Source: Acidobacterium sp.
Lineage (GTDB): Bacteria; Acidobacteriota; Terriglobia; Terriglobales; Acidobacteriaceae
Length of the DNA stretch: 5,236 bases
NCBI GenBank assembly: GCA_003152595.1
Contig: PMAM01000049.1
Span: 3,900-9,135, forward strand
Reading direction: 5' to 3'
The notes under the pieces: model-generated
The model's input: only the letters and a program-made list of their open reading frames with translations
The model's database searches: none
Told to the model about the DNA's origin: nothing
Position numbers and translations under genes: made by a program
In this document: positions 1 to 5,236 of the stretch, one piece after another
How the letters are laid out: every line of letters begins with the position of its first letter
Position numbering within the stretch: position 1 is the stretch's first letter

Positions 1-1496
1 ATACGCCGCGATTCGTAAAGATTCTGTTGCGATACGCGCTGCTGACAGCCGCGGCGCTGCTGATTGTGGCGGTGTTCCGGCGGGTTCTGCATGCGAATCC
101 GACGACGGTCGCGCTGGGCTTCCTGATGCTGGTGTTGGTGACGGCGTCGCGCTGGCGGCTGGCATATTCGGTGTATCTGTCGGTGCTGTGCACGCTGTTG
201 TACAACTTTTTCTTTTTGCCTCCGGTGGGAAAGCTAACCATTACGGAGCCCAACAACTGGGTGGCGCTTGCCGCCTTCCTTGCCTGCAGCGTGCTGGTAA
301 GTCATTTGTCGGAACGGGAGCACCAGCACGCAGAGAATGCGGAACGGGGACGCCGGGAGGTGGAGCGGCTGTACGAGTTCAGCCAGCAGCTGCTGTTGCA
401 GGAGGACCTGCGCACCGTCGCGCGCACGACGCCGTCGGTCGTGGCGACGGTGTTTGGATTTCGAGCAGCGGTGCTCTATGTGCGCGAGGACGACGGCGCG
501 TATTATTCCGATCCGCAGAATGAGTTGCTGCCGCTGCTGGATCTGAAGCTGGCTGCAGATCAGGGCGAAGCGGGAGTGTCACCGCGCGATGGACTTCATG
601 TAATTTCGCTGGCGCTGGGCATGCGCTCGCTCGGCGTTCTGGCCGTGACGGGCGGCGAATATTCGCTACAGGTTTACGATGCCATCGGCAGCTTGGTGGC
701 GATCGCTCTGGAGCGCGCGGCGACGGTGGAGCGCAGCAGCCGCCTGGAGGCGTCGCGCCAGAGCGAGCGACTGCGAACAGCGTTGCTCGATTCCGTAACG
801 CACGATTTGCGAACACCGCTGACATCGATTCGAGCGGCGGCGACAACCCTGGCGAGCCAGCAGGATTTGCCGGAGGCCGAGCGCGCGGAGCTCACGGCGG
901 TGGTCGATGAGGAAAGCGCGCGTCTGGACCGGCTGATCGGGCAGGCGGTGGAAATGGCGCAGCTGGACGCGGAGACAGTGCAGATCAGGGCGCAGCCGCA
1001 GGATGTGCGGGAGCTCATGGAGATGACTGTGGAGGAGATGCGGCCCCTGCTGAAGGATCGGGCGGTGGAGGTGCAGGTCGCCGCCGATGTGCGGCGCGCG
1101 CCGATGGATCGCGCGCTGGTACATCGGGTGCTGCGGCATCTGATCGAAAATGCGGTGAAGTATTCGCCGGCTGGCTCGCCGATCGAGCTGAGTGCGGTCA
1201 GGGATGAGTATCGGCTGCGGGTGATGGTCGCGGATCGAGGGCCCGGGGTTGAGCCGGGCGAGCAGCCCTTCGTCTTCGACAAGTTCTTTCGCGGCAGAAA
1301 ACAGCGCGGCCAGGCAGGCGGAACGGGAATGGGACTCGCGATTGTGAAGGCCATCGTGGAGGCGCACGGAGGCGGCATCGAGCTGATCAGCGAGGCGGGG
1401 AAGGGGTCGCGGTTTGCCTTTTGGCTGCCGCTGGGAAATCAGGGCACAGAGCTCAGGGCGCAGAGCTCAGGCGGAGGGACTCGTAATCCTGCTTGA
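1..1496 (+). CDS. KdpD-like sensor histidine kinase (DUF4118-GAF-HisKA-HATPase), 5' end outside the window
   Basis: Membrane sensor kinase expected to autophosphorylate on His and pass the phosphate to a response regulator not present here. The frame has no stop back to the left edge. A TTG at 27 is the first possible start, but it lacks a clear ribosome site and the upstream codons read sensibly (FVKILLRY), so the start is probably to the left. Counting from the TTG: about four hydrophobic segments at 3-93 form a DUF4118 membrane domain with FFFLPPVGKLTI and EPNNW, the KdpD signature; a linker helix at 95-125; a GAF-like region at about 120-235; HisKA with THDLRTPLTS (phospho-acceptor H259); HATPase_c with N-box HLIENAVKYS (N375), G1 DRGPG (403-407), F-box VFDKFF, and G2 GGTGMGLA (431-438). 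All catalytic boxes look intact. The conserved core ends at FWLPLG; the last 19 residues are read through a short repeat and overlap the convergent gene. The N-terminal KdpD/USP part, if any, is off-window, so a true K+ sensor role is unproven. Confidence 0.93.
   Translation, partial: TPRFVKILLRYALLTAAALLIVAVFRRVLHANPTTVALGFLMLVLVTASRWRLAYSVYLSVLCTLLYNFFFLPPVGKLTITEPNNWVALAAFLACSVLVSHLSEREHQHAENAERGRREVERLYEFSQQLLLQEDLRTVARTTPSVVATVFGFRAAVLYVREDDGAYYSDPQNELLPLLDLKLAADQGEAGVSPRDGLHVISLALGMRSLGVLAVTGGEYSLQVYDAIGSLVAIALERAATVERSSRLEASRQSERLRTALLDSVTHDLRTPLTSIRAAATTLASQQDLPEAERAELTAVVDEESARLDRLIGQAVEMAQLDAETVQIRAQPQDVRELMEMTVEEMRPLLKDRAVEVQVAADVRRAPMDRALVHRVLRHLIENAVKYSPAGSPIELSAVRDEYRLRVMVADRGPGVEPGEQPFVFDKFFRGRKQRGQAGGTGMGLAIVKAIVEAHGGGIELISEAGKGSRFAFWLPLGNQGTELRAQSSGGGTRNPA
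1440..1471. repeat. Short tandem repeat (14-nt period) at the convergent gene junction
   Basis: Two units, CAGGGCACAGAGCT (1440-1453) and CAGGGCGCAGAGCT (1454-1467), differ at one position and are followed by a partial third (CAGG). The unit length is not a multiple of three. The same motif recurs at 3292-3321. The two GAGCTC palindromes (1449-1454 and 1463-1468) can pair as a 6-bp stem with an 8-nt loop on either strand, but no T-run follows on either side, so a terminator role is not supported. The repeat is inside the kinase tail and covers the UPF0303 stop codon. Confidence 0.75.
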
Positions 1497-2004
1497 GTTC
1501 GGCGCAGAGCGCTTCGACGACGAGTTCGTGGTCGGCGCGCTGTGGCAGGCCGGAGACCGCGACGGCCGCGACAAGGCCGGCGTTCTGCACCCGGATCGGA
1601 AAGCTGCCGCCGTGGCTGGCGTAGTCGGCGGTGGGAAGGCCACGGGCCTCCACGCTGGACTGCTTCTGGTCAAGGTCGAGGCCGACCGCGTAGGAGCTGC
1701 GGTGGAAGCGGAAGACCACGTTACTCTTCCGGCGAACCCATTCGGGATTGTCGGAGGTCGTGCCGGGGAGCGCGGCGTAGAAGAGTTGCTGGGCGAGGCG
1801 GCGAACGTCGATGACAACGGACAGTCCGCGTTCCGTCGCGAGAGTGCGGAGGCGGTTGCCGATGCGCCACGCGGTTTCTTCGTCAAACGCGGAGAAGACG
1901 AGCTGGCGTTCCTGCAGAGCGATGCGGGCGAGGTCGGACTGGCCGTCCAGGCGGACGCGCTGCGCGCCAACGTCTGTTGCACTTGCTTTCGTTTCCGTGG
2001 CCAT
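1453..2004 (-). CDS. UPF0303 / heme-degrading domain (HbpS/GlcG-like) protein
   Basis: Small soluble protein of 183 residues with no signal peptide or membrane segment. It matches my memory of the UPF0303 group in the Haem_degrading (HbpS/GlcG-like) superfamily. Recognisable stretches are DLARIALQE (24-32), FDEETAW (40-46), VVIDVRR (63-69), FYAALPGTT (75-83), EWVRRKSNVV (88-97), HRSSYAVGL (101-109), ADYASHGGSFPI (126-137) and SGLPQ..DHELVVEAL (151-166). Family members have been linked to heme or cofactor binding, but the biochemical role of UPF0303 proteins is unsettled, so none is assigned. The ATG at 2004 has an AGGAA at 2009-2013. The gene follows ispG after 17 nt on the same strand and is probably co-transcribed with it. 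The first 20 or so residues (MATETKASAT...) are polar and probably not part of the fold. The last residues and the TGA stop lie in the repeat at 1440-1471, and the 3' end overlaps the kinase gene by 44 bp. Confidence 0.9.
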   Translation of the reverse strand: MATETKASATDVGAQRVRLDGQSDLARIALQERQLVFSAFDEETAWRIGNRLRTLATERGLSVVIDVRRLAQQLFYAALPGTTSDNPEWVRRKSNVVFRFHRSSYAVGLDLDQKQSSVEARGLPTADYASHGGSFPIRVQNAGLVAAVAVSGLPQRADHELVVEALCAELKQDYESLRLSSAP

Positions 2005-2008
2005 GGCG

Positions 2009-2013
2009 TTCCT
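2009..2013 (-). promoter_or_regulatory. Ribosome binding site of the UPF0303 gene
   Basis: On the minus strand AGGAA stands 4 nt before the ATG at 2004 (AGGAACGCCATG). It falls inside the 17-nt gap after the ispG stop, so the gene has its own translation start signal while sharing the ispG transcript. Confidence 0.65.
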
Positions 2014-2021
2014 GAACTGAG

Positions 2022-3269
2022 CTAGACGGCGGTCGTCTCGAGCTCGTGCTCGCAGCTGCCGTAGCGGTTCTTCACATAATCGTCGAGGATTTTCTTGAAA
2101 TCCGCAACGATGGTGTCGCCGCGCAGCGTGGTCATCAGGTGGCCATCGACGTAGACCGGGGCCTTCGGCTCCTCGAAGGTGCCGGGCAGTGAGATGCCGA
2201 TGTTGGCGTGCTTCGACTCGCCAGGGCCGTTAACGACGCAGCCCATCACTGCGAGCTTTAGCTCTTCCACGCCGGGGTATTGCTGGCGCCAGGCGGGCAT
2301 CGAGGTGCGGAGATAGTCCTGAATCTGCTGGGCCAACTCCTGGAAGAAGATGCTGGTGGTGCGGCCGCAACCGGGGCAGGCCGTGACCTGCGGCGCGAAG
2401 CTGCGGATGCCGAGCGACTGCAAGATCTGCTGCGCGGTTAAAACCTCTTCGGTGCGGCTGGCACCGGGCTTCGGGGTCAGAGACACGCGGATCGTGTCGC
2501 CGATGCCCTGGAGCAGGAGTGGCGTGAGGCCGGCGGTCGAAGCGACGATGCCCTTCATGCCCATGCCGGCTTCGGTGAGGCCCAGGTGCAGCGGATAGTC
2601 GCAGCGGCCGGCGAGCATCTGATAGACGTCGATGAGGTCGCGAACACCGGAAACCTTGCCGCTGATGATGATCTTGTCGTGGCCGAGGCCGTAACGCTCG
2701 GCAGCGGCGGCGGAGTCGAGTGCAGAGCGGCACATGGCTTCGAGCATCACGTCGCGCGCGGGTGCGGGGTCGGGACGCCGGGAGTTTTCGTCCATGAGGC
2801 GAGTCAGCAGCGCTTGGTCGAGCGAGCCCCAGTTGACGCCGATGCGCACGGGCTTGTCGTTCTCGACCGCGCACTCAATCATGGTGCGGAAATTGTCGTC
2901 GTCTTTGCGGCCGATGGAGACGTTGCCCGGATTGATGCGGTACTTGGCAAGCGCCTGGGCACAGGCGGGGTACTTCTTGAGCAGCAGGTGGCCGTTGTAG
3001 TGGAAGTCGCCGATGATGGGCGTCTGGATGCCGCGCTTCGCGAGGCCTTCGACAATGTGCGGGACGGCCTTGGCGGCCTCGTCGTTGTTGACGGTGACGC
3101 GGACGAGTTCGGAGCCGGCTTCAACGAGCTCGGCGACCTGCTGGATGGTCGAGGCGGGATCGGCCGTGTCGGTGTTGGTCATGGACTGCACGACGACGGG
3201 AGCCTCGGAGCCGACTTTTACGCTTCCGATGCGAACGGTAACCGTCTTCCTGCGCTGAATTTCAGGCAT
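2022..3269 (-). CDS. ispG: IspG: (E)-4-hydroxy-3-methylbut-2-enyl-diphosphate synthase (4Fe-4S)
   Basis: Cytosolic MEP-pathway enzyme (GcpE) that reductively converts 2-C-methyl-D-erythritol 2,4-cyclodiphosphate to HMBPP, the penultimate step toward IPP and DMAPP. Counting from the ATG at 3269 (415 aa): an N-terminal TIM barrel opens with KTVTVRIGSVKVG, QSMTNTDT and ELVRVTVNN; GDFHYNG, INPGNVSIG, VRIGVNWGSL, LGLTEAGMG and GIGDTIRVSL follow. The C-terminal Fe-S domain has ACPGCGRT (C298, C301) and MGCVVNGPGE (C344, E351), the expected three cluster cysteines and catalytic glutamate. The C301-C344 spacing is longer than in the E. coli enzyme, as in the 'long' IspG form I associate with several non-proteobacterial phyla. 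The frame continues 10 codons further to a GTG at 3299, but that lies in the repeat at 3292-3321. The ATG at 3269 has a TGAGG site 6 nt upstream and starts the conserved sequence. Likely first gene of a pair with the UPF0303 gene. Function is near certain. Confidence 0.98.
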   Translation of the reverse strand: MPEIQRRKTVTVRIGSVKVGSEAPVVVQSMTNTDTADPASTIQQVAELVEAGSELVRVTVNNDEAAKAVPHIVEGLAKRGIQTPIIGDFHYNGHLLLKKYPACAQALAKYRINPGNVSIGRKDDDNFRTMIECAVENDKPVRIGVNWGSLDQALLTRLMDENSRRPDPAPARDVMLEAMCRSALDSAAAAERYGLGHDKIIISGKVSGVRDLIDVYQMLAGRCDYPLHLGLTEAGMGMKGIVASTAGLTPLLLQGIGDTIRVSLTPKPGASRTEEVLTAQQILQSLGIRSFAPQVTACPGCGRTTSIFFQELAQQIQDYLRTSMPAWRQQYPGVEELKLAVMGCVVNGPGESKHANIGISLPGTFEEPKAPVYVDGHLMTTLRGDTIVADFKKILDDYVKNRYGSCEHELETTAV

Positions 3270-3275
3270 GGAGAA

Positions 3276-3280
3276 CCTCA
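3276..3280 (-). promoter_or_regulatory. Ribosome binding site deciding the ispG start
   Basis: Minus strand TGAGG lies 6 nt upstream of the ATG at 3269. No comparable purine site precedes the in-frame GTG at 3299, so this site supports the shorter 415-residue IspG. Confidence 0.65.
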
Positions 3281-3291
3281 ATAACAGTTTA

Positions 3292-3321
3292 CAGGGCACA
3301 GGGCTCAGGGCACAGATTCAG
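3292..3321. repeat. Second, degenerate copy of the junction repeat
   Basis: CAGGGCACAGGGCT (3292-3305) is followed by CAGGGCACAGATT and a decayed CAGCGTTCAG. Positions 3292-3316 match 1440-1464 at 23 of 25 bases in the same orientation. It fills much of the 69-bp spacer between the glycosyltransferase stop and the ispG start. The GTG codon at 3299-3297, an apparent upstream start of the ispG frame, belongs to this repeat. Confidence 0.7.
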
Positions 3322-3328
3322 CGTTCAG

Positions 3329-3353
3329 AAAAGGGCCCTCAGCGCAGCGGGCC
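3329..3353 (-). terminator. Possible weak intrinsic terminator after the glycosyltransferase gene
   Basis: On the minus strand GGCCC and GGGCC form a 5-bp GC stem with a 10-nt loop (plus-strand arms 3334-3338 and 3349-3353), followed by C and a run of four T (3332-3329). The stem is short, the T-run is short, and the loop side overlaps the stop codon at 3339-3341, so read-through into ispG is quite possible. A low-confidence call only. Confidence 0.25.
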
Positions 3354-4532
3354 GGCGTTCCGGCGGAGTTCGTCCAGGGGATAGAATGTCCCGCGCCACA
3401 CCACGCCGCCGCGTAGCAGCGTGACCAGGGTGGAACGAAGCATCGCGTACAGGACCAAAGCGGCCGCGACGGGAAAAGTGAGAACGTATCCGAGGCCGAC
3501 ACGGTTGTAGTAGCGAGAGGTGAGCGCGTAAAGCATCACGATCATCGCCATGGACACGAGGCCGGCGGAGCGAATCGGCCACGGACCCAGGAGGGCCGCC
3601 AGCGGAGCAAAGCACAGGAGAAACAGCCCAATCCATGCGCCGAAGAGCAACGAGAGCCGGAAGCGGAAGGTGGCGAAAATGTTCTTCGTCAGATTGCGGA
3701 CCATGCCGAAGGCACCCGGCGCCCAGTGCAGCCGAACGAGTCCGCGCCCGAGAACGAAGCGTTGCCGATAGCCGCCGCGTTTGACGGCGTAGCCGAGACG
3801 GAGGTCTTCGAGGACTTCGAGGGGCGCCGCTTCGAATCCACCGACCGCGCGATACACATCGCTGCGAATAAGATTGAAGGCGCCCATGCCGATGGATTCG
3901 CGCCGAGCCCTGGGATCGGCGATTTTCCAGGGCCGCCATGCAAGCAGCGTGAACGACTGAAAGACGGCGGCCATCATGCTTTCCCCGGCTGTTTTAAGAA
4001 TGAGGGTGGGCAGCAGAACGAGATGATCGGCGGCGTCCTGCGCGTAGCGCAATGCGCGCTCGAGACTGTCTTCGCGAAAGGCGATATCGCCGTCGGTGAA
4101 GAGAAGCCATAGGGTCGCGGCCTGCCTTGCGGCGAGAGCCATAGCGTGATTCTTGCCTAGCCAGCCAGAGGGAAGGGATTCAACGTGAATCACGCTGAGG
4201 TATTTGCCCGCAGGAACATCTTCGGCGGCGAGGCGGTCCATGATGGTACCCGTCGCGTCGGTGGATCGGTCATCGACGGCGAGGATCTCGAGCGGGATGG
4301 TTTGCGCCAGGAGAGAGCGCAGCGTTGCCTCGATATCAGAGGCTTCGTTGCGTGCCGGGACGATGACGGTGATCTGCGGCCGGCCGGGACCGGCCTGTTG
4401 CGGCGGATCGTATCGGCGATCGAGAAGATTGGGAACCCGAGGAAGATTGCGGGCCACGCTCAGAACGCGCTGCGTCCAGACGAGGGCGATGGACCAGGAG
4501 AAGACGACGCTGAGGATGAAGAGCGGGTGCAT
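3339..4532 (-). CDS. Membrane-anchored glycosyltransferase family 2
   Basis: Inverting GT-A sugar transferase likely acting at the inner face of the cytoplasmic membrane on a lipid or polymer acceptor; donor and acceptor cannot be read from sequence. Counting from the ATG at 4532 (397 aa): an N-terminal membrane helix at about 3-20; the GT-A domain with ITVIVPARNE (54-63), DDRSTD (87-92, nucleotide binding), GWLGKNHA, the DxD motif in TDGD (146-149) and the catalytic-type ED pair (242-243, VLEDLRLG); then about three hydrophobic segments (roughly 297-370) and the terminal WRGTFYPLDELR. The architecture resembles CrtQ-like and HpnB-like enzymes of carotenoid and hopanoid modification, which is only a resemblance. 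An upstream in-frame GTG at 4598 would overlap the MFS gene by 62 bp and add a polar leader before the membrane helix, so it is rejected. The ATG is 4 nt after the MFS stop and has no clear Shine-Dalgarno site, suggesting translational coupling. Confidence 0.92.
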   Translation of the reverse strand: MHPLFILSVVFSWSIALVWTQRVLSVARNLPRVPNLLDRRYDPPQQAGPGRPQITVIVPARNEASDIEATLRSLLAQTIPLEILAVDDRSTDATGTIMDRLAAEDVPAGKYLSVIHVESLPSGWLGKNHAMALAARQAATLWLLFTDGDIAFREDSLERALRYAQDAADHLVLLPTLILKTAGESMMAAVFQSFTLLAWRPWKIADPRARRESIGMGAFNLIRSDVYRAVGGFEAAPLEVLEDLRLGYAVKRGGYRQRFVLGRGLVRLHWAPGAFGMVRNLTKNIFATFRFRLSLLFGAWIGLFLLCFAPLAALLGPWPIRSAGLVSMAMIVMLYALTSRYYNRVGLGYVLTFPVAAALVLYAMLRSTLVTLLRGGVVWRGTFYPLDELRRNAGPLR

Positions 4533-4536
4533 CGGA

Positions 4537-5236
4537 TCAGGAGTTGGCAGGCGCGCCTTTTTCGAGGTCCGGCAGGCGGGGAGCGAAGCGCGAGCCACCG
4601 AAGAGGATGACGCCGGAGAGAACGAGAGAGATGAGTGTGACGCCGAGGCCGATGCGCAGATTGGTGGCGTCGGATATACGGCCGATGAGGCCGGGAGAGA
4701 ACGAATCGCCGAGGGCGTGAATGACGAAGAGGTTGACGGAGATGGCCGTGGAGCGAATGGGCGCGGCGACAGAGTTCACGATGGCGGCGTTCAGCGGTCC
4801 AGTGTTGAGGAAAAGGCAGAACTCCGCAAGGAAGGCGCCGGGGAGAAGAAGCCGCGAGGGTCCGAAGAAGACGAGGGCAGCGAAAGGAATCGCGAGGGTC
4901 GCGCTCCACGCGGAGACGAGATAGAGTGCGCGATGATTGCGGCGGAGCCAGAGCTGGGCAATCCAGCCCCCGGCGATGGTGGCGAGCAGACCGTCGATAA
5001 CGGTGACCGCCCCGGCCAGGCGGTCGGCGCCGGCGAGCGAGTAGCCGCCGAAGCGTTCGAGAAACGTCGGCAGCCAGGTGGAGATGCCACCGACGGCGAA
5101 GGTCCACATCGCCAGGCCGAGGGTGGCCGTCCAGAAGGCGGGATTGCGGAAGAGTCCTGAGAAGCTGGTGCGCGTGGTGGTCGGCTTGAGCGTGTCGGCC
5201 GAGCCACGGTTGGGTTCGCGGACGAAGAGCCAGAAG
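4537..5236 (-). CDS. MFS transporter, C-terminal half (5' end outside the window)
   Basis: The minus frame is open from the right edge to the TGA at 4537-4539, giving 233 visible residues; the ATG at 5109 is internal, because the upstream codons continue good protein sequence (FWLFVREPNRGS, then NPAFWTATLGLAMWTF). The visible part reads as the end of TM6, a polar central loop, and TM7 to TM12: TM7 with AMWTFAVGGISTWLPTFL, TM8 with VIDGLLATIAGGWIA, TM9 around SAWSATLAIPFAALVFFG, TM10 around FCLFLNTGPLNAAIV, TM11 with RSTAISVNLFVIHALGDSFSP followed by GLIGRISD, TM12 around GVTLISLVLSGVILFGG. The IRSTA...HALGD..SP.L.GRISD pattern fits the spinster-like and related MFS permeases. Substrate unknown. 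It is coupled to the glycosyltransferase gene (stop to start 4 nt), so export of a product or supply of a precursor for that enzyme is a reasonable guess only. Confidence 0.9.
   Translation of the reverse strand, partial: FWLFVREPNRGSADTLKPTTTRTSFSGLFRNPAFWTATLGLAMWTFAVGGISTWLPTFLERFGGYSLAGADRLAGAVTVIDGLLATIAGGWIAQLWLRRNHRALYLVSAWSATLAIPFAALVFFGPSRLLLPGAFLAEFCLFLNTGPLNAAIVNSVAAPIRSTAISVNLFVIHALGDSFSPGLIGRISDATNLRIGLGVTLISLVLSGVILFGGSRFAPRLPDLEKGAPANS

Noticed and set aside
666..1378. Two long minus-strand frames opposite the kinase
   Set aside because: They are R/S/A- or H/R-rich translations antisense to intact HisKA and HATPase motifs, with no recognisable domain.
1449..1468. GAGCTC-loop-GAGCTC hairpin as a bidirectional terminator for the convergent genes
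   Set aside because: The 6-bp stem has no T-run on either strand and arises simply because a palindrome sits inside a tandem repeat.
1440..1471. CRISPR array or mobile-element end
   Set aside because: The units are 14 nt and directly abutting with no spacers, and there is no transposase, inverted terminal repeat or target duplication nearby.
1414..2025. 203-codon plus-strand frame opposite the UPF0303 gene
   Set aside because: The minus strand carries conserved UPF0303 motifs and a ribosome site. The plus translation matches nothing I recognise and begins inside the kinase gene.
2586..3284. 232-codon open frame on the plus strand opposite ispG
   Set aside because: ispG is unmistakable on the minus strand. 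The plus translation is V/G/D-rich, with no motif and no ribosome site.
3270..3338. Promoter for ispG in the spacer (TAAACT as a -10 element)
   Set aside because: TAAACT at about 3284-3289 on the minus strand has no convincing -35 partner at 16-18 nt, since that position is repeat sequence. A start site here is possible but not supported.
4204..5160. 318-codon open frame on the plus strand
   Set aside because: It lies antisense to the glycosyltransferase and MFS genes, and its translation is a low-complexity mix of E, G, R, D and A with no domain. It is the usual shadow of a GC-rich gene.

Overview
The window is a GC-rich, gene-dense piece of bacterial chromosome with five protein genes and almost no intergenic DNA. 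One gene runs rightward from the left edge: a KdpD-like sensor histidine kinase. The other four run leftward in a close series. In transcription order (right to left) they are an MFS transporter cut by the right edge, a family 2 glycosyltransferase, ispG (MEP isoprenoid pathway), and a UPF0303/HbpS-like 'heme-degrading domain' protein. No RNA gene, IS element, prophage, CRISPR array or toxin-antitoxin pair is visible. The style of the proteins (short DUF4118 kinase, long-form IspG, C-terminal WRGTFYPLDELR of the glycosyltransferase) and the GC content suggest Acidobacteriota, probably class Terriglobia. That is family-level impression, not a computed placement.

Layout: 1-1496 (+) kinase, open at the left edge. 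1453-2004 (-) UPF0303 protein, whose 3' end overlaps the kinase 3' end by 44 bp. 2022-3269 (-) ispG, 17 nt upstream of the UPF0303 start. 3270-3338 is the only real spacer (69 bp). 3339-4532 (-) glycosyltransferase. 4537-5236 (-) C-terminal half of an MFS permease, with 4 nt between its stop and the glycosyltransferase start. Two couplets are therefore clear, MFS-glycosyltransferase and ispG-UPF0303. All four could be one transcript, or the 69-bp spacer could separate two units.

The most interesting non-coding signal is a short repeat with consensus CAGGGCRCAGRGCT (14 nt). It occurs as two copies plus a partial copy at 1440-1471 and as a degenerate version at 3292-3321, and the two loci match at 23 of 25 positions. 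Both sit at gene junctions. The left copy is read as the C-terminal tail of the kinase on one strand and supplies the last residues and stop codon of the UPF0303 gene on the other. The right copy contains the spurious upstream GTG of the ispG frame, which argues for the downstream ATG as the real ispG start.

Functionally the window looks mostly like housekeeping plus envelope functions: isoprenoid precursor synthesis by an Fe-S enzyme, a small putative heme/redox protein, a membrane glycosyltransferase with a coupled transporter, and a sensor kinase whose response regulator must lie outside the window. I see no convincing undescribed system. The junction repeat and its effect on gene ends are the main points for follow-up.
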